Notes: generated from the letters alone by a model not told the origin. 64,000 nucleotides of DNA from Eulemur rufifrons (GCF_041146395.1 NC_090986.1:41700001-41764000), one strand, 5' to 3'; shown: positions 22,542-36,295, numbered from the stretch's first letter. A program made the numbers and translations.

Positions 22542-22850
22542 CTTACATTCCTGGAATAAATCTCAGGTCATGGTCATAGTGTATGATTCTTTTTATATGT
22601 TTCTGGATTAGGTTTGCAAGTATTTAGTTGAGGATTTTTGTGTCTATATTTATAAGGGATATTGGCCTGTATTTTTCTTTTCTTGTGATAGCTTTTTCTG
22701 GTTTGGGTATTAGTTTATTATAATACTGACCATATGGAACAGTTGGGAAATTTTCTCTCCTCTTCTATTTTTTTTTGTTTTTGAAGGGTTTGTTAAGGAC
22801 TGGCATTCTTTTTTAAATGTTTGGTAGTATTTGCCAGTGAAACTATGTGT
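22542..22850 (-). mobile_element. L1 ORF2 fragment, right part
   Basis: Continues the L1: 'CATTCCTGGAATAAATCTCAGG', 'AGTTGAGGATTTTTGTGTC', 'GGGATATTGGCCTGTATTTTTC' and 'TTAAATGTTTGGTAGTATTTGC' (in part). These are the reverse-complement reading of the L1 reverse-transcriptase region. Confidence 0.85.
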
Positions 22851-24090
22851 CCCCAGGCTTTCTTTGTCACAAGTTCTTTGGGAATGGGGCTTTCAGAGAG
22901 CTCCAAACTCATGTTTCCCCCCCTGGTGGTGTTACGCTGCTGGTCTTCACAGGCACAGTGGTTGTGAAGTTGACCTGGGAAAGTGTGACGGAAACAGAGT
23001 GAGTTAAAATGCCACAAAGCTTGCTGTTCCTAATGAGTCAGATCTAAAAGAAACTGCCTCCAGATTGTTGCAAGCCTTTCCTTAATTTTTGGAGTTCTGA
23101 AAAAGTTGATTTTGACCATTTTTGCTAGTATTTTTGTTGCTTTTGTGAAGGAGTGAAATTTCAGGGTCCTTATTTTGGCTAAAGTAGTGCTCCCTCTGTC
23201 CCTTCTTTGAATTTATTTGTTTTCTAAACAACTTCTCTTCTGTGATTTCAGTTCAGATTCTGTGCCCCAAGGCTTGCTTTCTGGATCCCCTTGGGAGAAA
23301 GGAAGTCAGCTTGACTCAAACTGCGTCCCCTAACTCAACCAAGTACAGTTGGCCTGACATGGAGAATGGTGAGGTGGTCCCTAGTTTCCAATGTGTTAGG
23401 AAGAATAAGCAGCCTTCAAAGAAAGAACCCATGTGTAGGGCAGCGAGAATGAAGGCACGCGAGCCTGACGCAGGATGACACTCACTGGGGAACCTTCGTG
23501 GTCCGGTGCCGCAGCTCAGAAATCCAGGTGGAGAAGGTTTCTCGCCCAGCTCCGGGGTGCTGCAGAGTGGCAGCCCCAGGCCCAGCAAATGCCAGTGTGG
23601 CTGGTGGGTGGGGAATGCTCTGGAAGACACAGGATGTCTTCAAGGTGCCCTGGCTCCTTCAGGGGAAGACATCTCACTAGTATTTCACCACAGGGAGTTC
23701 TACAGAAGGGAGAAGTCTGGATTCAAGTTATCCCCTAGGAACACCTGGAAATAGTTCTACAGGGGCAGATGGGACTTTTGGAGAAGGCTGAAGTTCCTTT
23801 AATAGAGAGTGGGAGCAGAATAAGAAAAATGCAACTTGTACTGCTCTTTGATCGTACTGAATTCCCCCAGGCTGCCGTGGTGTGGGGAAGAGTGGGTGCT
23901 CCTAGCTCTCTCATTTGTATTCAGCTCCAGCAGGGAAGAGGAGATGGTGGCCTTCCCAACCCTTTTGCAACCAGCTCCTGCTACTGGTGCCAGTGATAGC
24001 TTTTGCTAGGTGCTGGAGGGAGGCTCGAGCACCCACTTCCCCAAAGTAGCCTAAAGATTATTTGCCTTATCTTTGATTCAAATAGTTTTT
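22851..24090. other. Unassigned DNA
   Basis: 23060-23170 ('TTTTGGAGTTCTGAAAAAG', 'TTTTTGTTGCTTTTGTG') may be old L1-derived sequence. 23240-23760 is GC-richer with many overlapping frames on both strands (60-104 codons), none with a domain. No gene is supported. Confidence 0.4.
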
Positions 24091-24500
24091 ACATTAGTCT
24101 GTTCAGGCTGCCATAACAAAATACCATACACCAGGTGGCTTAAACAACAGAATTTCATTTTCTCATAGTTCTAGGGGGCTGGAAGTTTCCGATCAGGGTG
24201 CCAGGATGGTCAGGTGCTGACGGAGGCTCTCTTTCTGACGTCTAGATGTCCAGCCACCTTCTTGCTGTGTCCTCACGGTTACTAACCTTTCCTTGGTGCG
24301 TGTATCTCGAGGGAGATCTGTCTCTCTCTCTTTCTCTTCCTCTTCTTATGAGGCCATTACTTCCATCGTGAGGGCCCTACCCTCATGACCTCTCGTAACC
24401 CTAGTTACCTCCCAAAGGCCCCATCTCCAAAACCATCACATTAGTGGTTAGCACTTCCCCATATGAATTTAGGTGGGGGCACGAAATTCAGTCTATAGCA
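24091..24500 (-). mobile_element. MaLR (MLT1-like) LTR
   Basis: Reverse LTR starting 'CATTAGTCTGTTCAGGCTGCC', with 'AACAAAATACCATACACCAGG', 'TTGCTGTGTCCTCACGG', a CT-rich run, 'GGGCCCTACCCTCATGACC' and ending 'AATTCAGTCTATAGCA' (in part). It is probably a solo LTR. Confidence 0.85.
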
Positions 24501-25239
24501 ATTTTGAAACTTAGCCTTAACCAGTTTTAAAAATAGAGGGAAGACTTAGCAATATGACCCATTAAAGTGCAATTAATTTAAAGAAGTTCTTCTTTCCCCG
24601 TGAATCTCAAGTGCAGTGGAATTTCTTGCCTGTAGAGGCTTCTCTCAGCTAATGAGTCTCCTCTCAGGCCATCGACATGATCCTACTTTAAGTCCCCCTC
24701 ACCTATCCTTTTCAGAGCTCACTCTTAGGATTTAAAACTGAAACCTTTTTCTTTTCTTTACTTAGTTTAAATTGCACAAGGGGGTGTTAGGACACAAAGT
24801 TTGGGGTTAGCTCATGGGAGTAGCAGGGAAAACAGTTAAACATTCAAGAGAAAGGAATTCATTCATAGAAGCGAATCAAAACCCTGGGAGAACCACACAC
24901 AGAGGACCAAATGGCTTTCTTTAACTTCTGGCTAATTTCTTGTGAATTAGGGGGAAATGCCAAGAAACATGAAGACTCAGAGCCCTCTGCCAGGATCTGG
25001 GTATTTCTTGTCTCTTAACATCTGTCCCGTTTAGGCCTTACTATAAATTTGATGGGATTTCTTCCTGAACTAATTGCAGAGCCTCACAGGATAGTAGACA
25101 CCATTTCTTGACTCTGTTTTCCTATAGAAACATGACTTTAATGAATCCTTACCTGAGTCTGATGAGTCATTCCAGTGCATATTTCACGGTTCCCTGCTCC
25201 CCCTTCTGGTCTGAACAGTGAGCTGTGATACCACCCAGA
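24501..25239. other. Unique DNA, nothing recognised
   Basis: Non-repetitive sequence with no supported open frame or RNA signal. Confidence 0.45.
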
Positions 25240-25575
25240 AGAATGGCTTTCTTTTATTTTTTTCACCAGGTAGCTGTTGAGCATTATATAGCCATGGCAG
25301 GTAATGGGGATAAAAGTGTGAGCAAAATGACAAAATCCCTGCCCTCAGGTAGCACATAGTCTTCTGCTTTGTACATTTGGCATTTTTTCCCCTACATTAT
25401 GGTTGTACTTTTACATCAAAAATTTCATTTTTACGATTGGAGCATCAGCTCTACTTTTAGATGGTAAACACTTTTAAGAAAAGGATTCTAGCTGTCTTGT
25501 TTACTCAAGCACTATGCCTGGGACATCATGGGTACTGAATATACATTTGTTCAGTGAATTAATTTATGGATAATA
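25240..25575. mobile_element. Two opposing L2 3' end fragments
   Basis: 25240-25370 reads as a reverse L2 3' end ('AATGGGGATAAAAGTGTGAGC', 'AAAATCCCTGCCCTCAGG', in part). 25390-25575 reads as a forward one ('AAGAAAAGGATTCTAGCTG', 'CAAGCACTATGCCTGGGAC', 'TTTGTTCAGTGAATTAATTT'). Both are short and diverged. Confidence 0.55.
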
Positions 25576-26154
25576 TTCACTTTCCACAGGTTTTTATTTT
25601 TATTTTTGCACTTCTCCCCCTCATATAGTAACCCAGAATTTCCAAACATGAGAGTCATCATCTGTCTAGAATAATTTAAACCACAAATAAAGTGTGTACC
25701 TCATCCATAGGCCTTTAACAAAACATTGCTGAGTTGCATGAATCCAGAAAGCTGAGGAATCCCATCTCAGAACACTGCCATCCCCACCAGAGTTAACTTT
25801 TCCTGTACTCTGGAATCACAGCCCAATAACCAGTGGTGCACTGAAGACAGCTCATACCAGCTTGCAAGATCTGATTGTAAAATTTTCAGGAATTTTGCAG
25901 GCCAGTTGGCATCCCATCAGTAGGTTGAAATTAACTATGGTGGGGAGTATTTACACCATGGAAATTGGTAAATGCTACAAAACAGCAGTGCCTCTCCACG
26001 CCCCTAGCCAGTTGTTAAAATTTACCAGTACACCAATGGAATGGATGGAAAGACAGAGTACATGATGATATCACTGACCCTCTAAACCAGTTCTGAACAA
26101 CCTCCTTGTAGTCTTCTTATTAAATAAATTACAAATGTCTTTGTGGCTTACACC
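25576..26154. other. Unique DNA, nothing recognised
   Basis: The 67-codon plus-strand frame at 25862-26065 has no domain. No repeat is recognised. Confidence 0.45.
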
Positions 26155-26300
26155 CTTGCTACTCAAAACTGTGATTGGTGAATCAGCAGTATTGGCTTCA
26201 CCAGGCAGCTTGTGAATGCAGAATCTCGGGCCCCACTCTAGACCTGCGGAGTCAGCATCTACATTTTAGCAAGATCACTGGTTAACGTGAAACACTGAAG
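26155..26300 (+). mobile_element. MER5-like hAT fragment
   Basis: Reads 'GCAGAATCTCGGGCCCCAC', 'TCTAGACCTGCGGAGTCAGC' and 'TCTACATTTTAGCAAGATCAC' (in part). This matches the core of MER5B-type elements around the '…CAGAATCTGCATTTTAACAAGAT…' block. Confidence 0.65.
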
Positions 26301-26319
26301 TGTGAGAGCAGAAGTTTAA

Positions 26320-26855
<536 letters not shown>

Positions 26856-27049
26856 CTATTAATATCATTGTTTGCATTTTCTGTTTTCTGTAGCCGAACG
26901 TATCCTAACTTATACAGGCTGGTAAATGTTTAACAACTGCTTCTCTAATTAAAAAGAAAAAAGCTGTGATTTGTAGTGTTTGCAGATTCCATGGTGTGAA
27001 TACTCCCACCTTGGCTAGTTTCCAGCTCCCAATGTGGTGCTACTGAGGG

Positions 27050-27329
27050 TGGAGTTGAGAAGGGATGTGCACGGGTGGCCATCCCGAGCCTGTGTGAACT
27101 GGCTCCAGGACAACACCAAGGCAGGCCACTGACAGTCTAAAAGTCCAAGCAGGGAATTGTTAAAAAGCTTTAAGCAGAATGACTCCATTAGGTGTGGGTT
27201 TTAGATGGATCTGTGTCTCCAAGATCACGTTAATAGAGTCCGATGGAGTTGGAGATCCCCTTAGAAGACTGTGACAATACTTCAGCTACGAGGCTGAGCA
27301 GTGTGGCAGAAGGAGCGGGACAAATGTAG
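27050..27329 (-). mobile_element. L2 LINE, reverse, left part
   Basis: Contains 'GCAGAATGACTCCATTAGGTG', 'GGGTTTTAGATGGATCTGTG' and 'GGAGTTGGAGATCCCCTTAG' (in part), the reverse complement of L2 coding DNA. It is broken at 27330 by an LTR and resumes at 27725. Confidence 0.55.
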
Positions 27330-27724
27330 TGTATTAGTCTACGGGATGCCCTAACAAAATACCATAGACTGGGGGGGAGGGACTTAAGCAACAGAAATCT
27401 ATTTTCTCACAGTTCCAGAAGCCAGAAGTCCAAGATCAAAATGTTGGCAGGTTTGGTTTCTCCTAAGGCCTCTCTGCTTGGCTTGCAGGTGGTGACCACC
27501 TTTTTCACTATGTTCTCAGGTGGCATTTTCTCTTTGTTCACATCCTCGGTGTCTCTTTCTCTTCTTATGAGGACATCTGTCTTATTGGATTAGGGCCCTG
27601 CATTTAGGACCTCATTTAACCTCAATTTCCTCTTTAGAGGCCCTATCTCCAAATACAATCACTTTCATTGAGCATTAGAGGTTCAACACACAAATTTTGA
27701 GCAGACACAGTTCAGTCCATAGCA
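27330..27724 (-). mobile_element. MLT1-type MaLR LTR nested in L2
   Basis: Reverse LTR from 'TGTATTAGTCTACGGGATGCC' to 'GTTCAGTCCATAGCA' (in part). Inside are 'CAACAGAAATCTATTTTCTC', 'CCAAGATCAAAATGTTGGC', 'AGGCCTCTCTGCTTGGC' and 'GAGGCCCTATCTCCAAATAC'. It is close to the MLT1A/B pattern. Confidence 0.9.
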
Positions 27725-27890
27725 GTTAGTTAGGACGTAGATTTGTTCCCTAGTGAGTGTAGGGGCTGAGGGTAAGAGTGAAGTCTAGGATGGTTCCCAG
27801 AATTGCAGTTTGGGTGTATTGGAGAATGGTAAGATTAGGAAAATAGGAAGAGGAGAAGATTCCAGCAGGGTTTGCATGAAGATGAATTTT
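27725..27890 (-). mobile_element. L2 LINE, reverse, right part
   Basis: Resumes with 'GTGAAGTCTAGGATGGTTCC', 'CAGAATTGCAGTTTGGGTG' and 'GGAGAATGGTAAGATTAGG', matching the reverse L2 series '…GTCAAGGATGACTCC…GGTTTCTGG…'. Confidence 0.5.
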
Positions 27891-28013
27891 AGGTCCTTTA
27901 TGAAATTATATTTAGCAGCAGCTTACTTTTTGCCTCTCCTGTGGGAACTTGCATAGTGTAGGGGATTTTTTTTAAGCCCCAAAGCTGTGAAAATCCAAAC
28001 AATTTGTAGCCCC

Positions 28014-28204
28014 ACATAGAGTTACCAGGTAAAATACAGGATGCCCAGTTAAATTTGAATTTTAGATTAACAACAAATACTTTTTTAGAATACACGTGTC
28101 CATATATTGCATTGGACATCCTTTGAATTTCAAATAATCAATGATTTTTTAAAAATAAAATTTAACTAGAAGTCTTGTATTTTTATTGGCTGGCAACCGT
28201 AGGC
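28014..28204. repeat. Imperfect palindromic ancient repeat
   Basis: The left arm runs 'GTTACCAGGTAAAATACAGG', 'ATGCCCAGTTAAATTTGAAT' and so on to 'CACGTGTCC'. The right arm, read in reverse complement, runs 'GGTTGCCAGCCAATAAAAAT', 'AGTTAAATTTTA' and so on to 'GGATGTCC'. The fold is about 85 bases per arm with many mismatches and a short centre. I recognise it as an old mammalian palindromic repeat often seen in or near L1/MER-type elements. Confidence 0.6.
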
Positions 28205-29444
28205 CTCCATGTCCTCATTAAGGAGACGCTTTTGATTGGCTGCACTCAAATTATACCAAACACTGTGAAGCGCCTGCTGACAATGTAGTCAATGGTTACA
28301 GGTGCTTTGAAACAGGAAGTGTAGGTATGGATTGCACACATGCTTTCTGTGAGGCTGGAATCGGGAAAGCAAGAGGAAGGATGATTGCAGAAATCTGAGA
28401 GTGAGTCTCTGGAAAACTGGCTACCTGTGAAAATATGTTACTTCCATGTAAGTGGGTCTGTAGTCATTGTCACTGGTCTGAAATGTCTTTTCGAGAAAGA
28501 TTATCTGAATTGTTCCTCCCTAGTCTAATGTTAACGTTTCTGTACTTTGACTTGCACCCAACCAAAGTCTCAGTGAAGAATCTCACACATGTTTCTAATA
28601 TTAGATGGTCTGTGATTCCTTTACTCCAGAAATGTCCTGCTTTAAATCAAACTTTTGGTTTCAATCCTGAATCCGTCTGCGGAGGACCCAGCTGGCCCAG
28701 CCCTCCTGGGTGAGACCACGTCTGTGTGTGCTTTCCGCACCTGGGGCCCGCCTGGCAGCATTCCCTCAACACACCCTGGTCTCCTGGAAGCCACCTGGGG
28801 AGGTGAGCGGGAATCTGGCGTGCAGATGGGCCTCTACCTCCCGGATGGTTCTGGCCAGAGTGTGGCCCCAGCTATTGGAAGTTTAATCATGTCCACGTGT
28901 GAGTGTGAAAATGTGAAATCATGAAAGTGTATACAATATTGTGCATTCAATGATCTATTTGGATGATCCTGTGAATAGAACATAAACAAATCTTAGGTAA
29001 ATGCAAATTTCTATGGGATTAAAATGTTTTCAAATCATTTTGCGATTTTGTAAATGTGTTACCATTTACATCGTGTGTTATTCTTGGGCCAAGCCTGTCT
29101 TAATCATCTTTGTGTTTCTTAGTACATACATTCCACTCCTTCCCCACCCAAACCTGCTCTTACACGTGTAAGCTTAACCTTTGTCAAAGGTGCCAATCGA
29201 ACAGCACTAATAACACAGGAGCCATCCCAGACTCTGTCTTCTCTCTTAACTCCTCCCTAAGACATCATGTCCTTTTCATTCAACTTCTTAAACCCTCGCC
29301 AATCTGCCTTTCCTTAGTTTTACCTCTCAGCTGAAGGACAGATGGACTAGGTGGCCTTGATAATTTTGCCAAATTATCTTTGTCTTCTTTCTTGATAGGG
29401 TGACTAGAAGAGCCACGAGGGTGGTCACAGCACAGAGAGTTAGT
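28205..29444. other. Unique DNA, partly GC-rich at 28660-28880
   Basis: Two overlapping plus-strand frames (28435-28713, 28655-28924) cover a GC-rich patch but show no domain. No transposon is recognised. Confidence 0.45.
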
Positions 29445-29660
29445 GTGGCCTAGAGAATAAGAATGTGGGCTCTGGAGCCAGCCTGCCAAAGTGCAAAATG
29501 CCCAGGCCTGCCCCTGTGGGCCTTTGGACAGGTAACTTAACCTGGCAGTGTCTCAATTTTCTCATGGACTAAAGGAGATGATAACCGTAGGGTTATTATA
29601 AGGATTAAGTGAGTGCCTTGCACAAAGTAAGTACTCTGTAAGTGTTAGATCAATAAAATG
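29445..29660 (+). mobile_element. MIR SINE
   Basis: A nearly complete forward MIR: 'GTGGGCTCTGGAGCCAGCC', 'TGGACAGGTAACTTAACC', 'CAGTGTCTCAATTTTCTCATG', 'GTTATTATAAGGATTAAGTG' and 'AAAGTAAGTACTCTGTAAG' (in part). Confidence 0.88.
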
Positions 29661-32699
<3,039 letters not shown>

Positions 32700-32885
32700 A
32701 AAAGCCCCCTTGACCCGATGATGCACGATTTGCTCGCAGGCTCTGCTCCGGGAGACGTGCGGGGCGCTCCCGTGGCCAGTAGATGGCGCTCTGCCCCCGC
32801 CCAGCCGCCCAGGCAGCCGCCGCACCCGGGGCCGGGGCTCTGCGGTCCAAACCAAAAACCGGTGTCACCCGCGCAGGAAGGAGGC
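32700..32885. promoter_or_regulatory. CpG-dense patch, possible promoter or enhancer
   Basis: About 20 CpG dinucleotides in roughly 180 bases, in a window where CpG is otherwise scarce. It includes GC-box-like 'GCCCCCGCCC' and 'CCGGGGCCGGGGC', and surrounds a CTCF-type site. CpG survival implies low germline methylation or recent origin. It is too small for a classical island by the usual 200-500 base criteria. No transcript or exon can be tied to it from sequence alone. Confidence 0.45.
32776..32790 (+). promoter_or_regulatory. Candidate CTCF binding site
   Basis: CCAGTAGATGGCGCT matches the CTCF core (CCASYAGRKGGCRCT) at all positions and lies in the CpG-dense patch, a common setting for stable CTCF sites. 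It contains a CpG within the core, so binding could be methylation-sensitive. Confidence 0.6.
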
Positions 32886-33204
32886 AAATATTAACCCTAG
32901 CATTTTATGCATTTTGAGAAAGAATGCCTTTCTATTTAGGTTCACTCCAGAGTCTCTGGAGATGTGTTTGGAAACCCCCTCTGCCACTGAACTCATCACT
33001 GTGGCCTTTTATTCACTTACAAAATGCTTCCCCAGAATCCCACCTCAATTACCTTTTGTCTCCCCTCTGTCCTAATACTCTGGTTGGATGCACGAAAAAC
33101 AAAGCGGTGAGATTAGACGTGTTCTTTTTCTTTCCCACGGTGGTTTATCTTTCTCGTTTTCCAGAACCAAATGGAATGAGTGGCCTTGCCGCCCAAATGT
33201 AGTC

Positions 33205-33275
33205 GGATATGCGTATGTGTGTGTTTGTGTATGCACAGTATATATATGTATATGTATGGCGTATACACATATATT
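33205..33275. repeat. Alternating purine-pyrimidine tract
   Basis: Mixed TG and TA repeats ('GTATGTGTGTGTTTGTGTATG', in part, then 'TATATATATGTATATGTATG' and 'GTATACACATATAT'). It has Z-DNA-prone or slippage-prone character and ends just before the perfect inverted repeat at 33280. Confidence 0.8.
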
Positions 33276-33279
33276 CCAT

Positions 33280-33363
33280 AAACATTTACTTTTGCCCAAA
33301 GGAAAGAAATACGTAAATAAATATCAATACATATTTCTTTCCTTTGGGCAAAAGTAAATGTTT
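33280..33363. repeat. Perfect 32-bp inverted repeat (hairpin)
   Basis: Arms 33280-33311 and 33332-33363 are exact reverse complements over 32 bases (outer part AAACATTTACTTTTGCCC, inner part AAAGGAAAGAAATA) around a 20-base AT-rich loop. The loop can add 3 more pairs after one mismatch. No repeat family of this sequence is recognised. See findings for possible origins. Confidence 0.97.
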
Positions 33364-33444
33364 GTAGACAGTGTTTTCACCAGTCTACTCAAAGCATATG
33401 TTTACTTGTCATTTCAGAAGTCTAATATCTGGAAAACTATCATG

Positions 33445-33570
33445 AATGTCTGATAGCTAATCAATTCAACAACTAGTTACTGACTGCTGATGATGTGCAA
33501 AGCCTTATACTCTGTGTTGTGGAGAATACAAAGATAAGTAAGTCTTCACCTTCAAAGAATTTACTACCTA
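33445..33570 (-). mobile_element. L2 LINE 3' end, reverse
   Basis: Contains 'GATGATGTGCAAAGCCTTA', 'CTCTGTGTTGTGGAGAATAC' and 'AAGTCTTCACCTTCAAAG', the diverged reverse complement of the L2 tail. Confidence 0.5.
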
Positions 33571-33868
33571 GTCCTAGGAAAATAGCCTTCGGACAATCAG
33601 AGCTAAAACGATAGATATATTCATGTGAATACGTGCGTGACAGCTGCAGGTGTATATTGGTGTGTGCGCCATAGTCAGGCAAGGTCGAGAGCTGGGAGAC
33701 TGTCGCAGACTTTGAGAGCAATGGATCTAGCAGCATAGGTAGGATATAGTTTGGTTGTCTCAAAGTACCATGTCTGGTTTGAGCTGGTACTGTGCTCTAC
33801 CAGGAAAGATGTGAAGTAGGTTCCCAAAAGGACTAAATTAGGCTCCAAAAGGACTAAAGGATGGTGCA

Positions 33869-34217
33869 GGCCGGGCGCGGTGGCTCACGCCTGTAATCCT
33901 AGCACTCTGGGAGGCTGAGGTGGGTGGATCGCTCGAGGTCAGGAGTTCGAGACCAGCCTGAGCAAGAGCGAGACCCCGTCTCTACTAAAAATAGAAAGAA
34001 ATTATATGGCCAACTAAAGATATATAGAGAAAAAATTAGCCGGGCATGGTGGCGCATGTCTGTAGTCCCAGCCACTCGGGAGGCTGAGGCAGTAGGATCG
34101 CTTAAGCCCAGGAGTTTGAGGTTGCTGTGAGCTAGGCTGATACCATGGCACTCACTCTAGCCCGGGCAACAAAGTGAGACTCTGTCTCAAAAAAAATAAA
34201 AATAAAAAAATAAAAAT
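33869..34217 (+). mobile_element. Young lemur-type Alu with TSD
   Basis: A full-length forward Alu starting GGCCGGGCGCGGTGGCTCAC. The left arm has 'CTGAGCAAGAGCGAGACCC', then the extra block 'AGAAAGAAATTATATGGCC' and 'AACTAAAGATATATAGAG' before 'GCCGGGCATGGTGGCG', and an (A4-7T)n tail. The exact 13-base duplication AAAGGATGGTGCA flanks it (33856-33868 and 34218-34230). The low divergence and intact TSD suggest a relatively recent insertion. The 68-codon frame inside is Alu-derived. Confidence 0.97.
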
Positions 34218-34359
34218 AAAGGATGGTGCAAATATTTTACATTATGAATTACATTCAACAATAGGTATGCAAGAGATGAGCATACAGATATGAAGCAATA
34301 ATGTATGACCAGAACCCTGAATGCCAGCCAAAATGTCATCTATTTTCCTTCCTATTGCT

Positions 34360-34475
34360 TATATATATATATTTTCCCCCAGAAAATATTTGGTAGATTT
34401 GAATGGAAAGGAAAAATTCCTCTGGTGGGAAAGCAAGTGGACTGTCTGTGTGTGTGCGTGCGTGTGTGCGCGCAT
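34360..34475. repeat. Short TA and TG/CG microsatellites
   Basis: A (TA) run lies at about 34360-34372. A TG/CG run ('TGTGTGTGTGCGTGCGTGTG' and on) lies at about 34444-34475. Confidence 0.8.
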
Positions 34476-35964
34476 GCTATTAAATGTCTTCCCAGAGGTC
34501 TTGGTCTGTTGCAATAGCCTTGCCAATCCTTCAATTACTGTTTTTCTTTCATGAGAAATTGTTACTAGAATGCACTCACCCTTTTAGGGAGCTGTGAATG
34601 TGGTTATAATTGCTTGTTTCTGAGATAATTGGCCTGACTGCATAGCCCTGGAAAAGTTACTTGAACAAATGGCATGTGGAGGAGAGCTGAGCTGCATTCA
34701 GACTTAGTCTCAGCTGTGAGGCTCTGCTGCCACCATGGACCGTTGTGCTGGAGGAACCACGGTGGACTGCAAGAGAGAGGGAACCAGAAAGTTCCACAAA
34801 TAAGGCCATCTCACAGTGCCAAGACCACTTACGTTCTGACATTTCCTTTAGGGAGGAATGTACTTTTGATGGTACATCCTAGCTTCTCTTGGATTGGATG
34901 CAAACTCAGTAGCTATGGATTGTTAGACTCTCCAGTGGATCCCACTCCCTCTTTATAGGGGGTTCTGGAGATTGGGGATCTGAATGCTATCTGAGTCTGC
35001 GGGAGCAATGGAAGGGAAAGAGGATGGTGAAAGGTCGATTGATTTCAGGCATTAAATCAATGCAAAATTTTCCAACATCTATATTATTGGTACTATCATT
35101 AGCCTTTGATGCCATTGATCAAAGAGTTGTGCTAATTCCTTTCAAGCTGACATGAAATGACCATGTTCTTAGCCGCTGGGAGAAGCTAAAATACACCTTC
35201 ACTTAAAAGTAGAGGCTCCCAAGGAGAGCAGGATGCTGTTCTGGTTTGTTTTCTTAAACTTCGGGGTCATTTTACTTTCTTAAAAAGAAAAAGAAGGTTC
35301 TAGAAAACTTTTCGTGATGCATATCTGTGCAATAACTGAAACTTGGTTACCAAAAAGGCTAAAGAATCTTTAACTTGTTAAGAGCAAGAGAGTCATTCAC
35401 AGGGACAATAGAGACCAATGTTGTAATAATCACCAGTGAGTAACCCAACCAAGAACACCTAATTTAATGAAAGATTGTTCACCTATTCCAGGACTTAGGG
35501 AAAGATGTAGCCACAGTCAGGAAAATCAACCTAAGAATTCATTGTTGCACTTCTTCTATTTCCTGTTTTCATCTCCCGCCACACTTTTCTTTGTGTTAAA
35601 GACTTGAAGAATTACAGGATAATATAAGTTATATGTAAGGCATTGTCAGGATTGGAAATTATTTGAACTTGACCAGTTTCAAGGAGGTATTGCAAAGTGT
35701 TGCTACCCAAAAATACTTCCTCCAAGACTTGCTAGATTACAAGGCGGGGTCCATGCCAGGCTGCTTCCGGGGAGCAGTGAGCAAGGTGGTTCATTTTGTT
35801 AGGCATTTTTTCAATGACTAGCAGTTTAAGCATGCCTTTGCAAGCTACCACATAATTTTTCCAAAAGTCACTACAGAACCAGGCAAATAGTATACTTCCT
35901 TTTCAAAGTTCTTTTTAGCCATGAAAACATAATTATAATTTTCTACTGTATCAAAGCACAACAA
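34476..35964. other. Unique DNA, no gene seen
   Basis: A 94-codon frame (34674-34958) and a 61-codon frame on the other strand overlap and have no domain. No repeat is recognised. Confidence 0.45.
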
Positions 35965-36295
35965 TTCTGCAGCCATTAAAGACAATGAGGCAGAACTGTA
36001 TATACTGCCATGGAAGGACCTCAAAGATGTATTGTTAAATGCAAAAAGCAACAGGCAGAAACTTATGTTTAGGAAAAATCCTAAATGTATATTTCTTTCT
36101 TTATTTACATTTATAGAAAAATGACTAAAGCATATATGCTAAATTGTAAATTTGATTATCTTTGGAGGGAAAAATGAGAGTGGGTGAGGGGAAAAAGTGG
36201 ACCTGAACATTTCACTCTCTATATTGTTTGAATCTTTTTTGCTGAAATATATTAATGTATAATTTATGTAATAAAATGGCTTTTAAAAAGTGACT
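35965..36295 (+). mobile_element. L1 3' UTR end, forward
   Basis: Matches old L1 3' ends: 'CTGTATATACTGCCATGGAAG', 'GACCTCAAAGATGTATTGTT' and 'AAATGCAAAAAGCAACAGGC' (in part), then 'TTGATTATCTTTGGAGGG', and an AATAAAA-like end near 36271. Confidence 0.7.

Noticed and set aside
33280..33363. Annotation of the hairpin as a MADE1/miR-548-type element
   Set aside because: Only a short outer part resembles MADE1. The inner arms differ, and a zero-mismatch palindrome is not expected of an old MADE1 copy.
33280..33363. CRISPR-like or rho-independent terminator reading of the hairpin
   Set aside because: The window is clearly mammalian, and there is a single inverted repeat, not a spaced direct-repeat array.
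33924..34130. Frame nearly identical to one at 26513-26710, suggesting a gene family
   Set aside because: Both are translations of the same lemur-type Alu subfamily.
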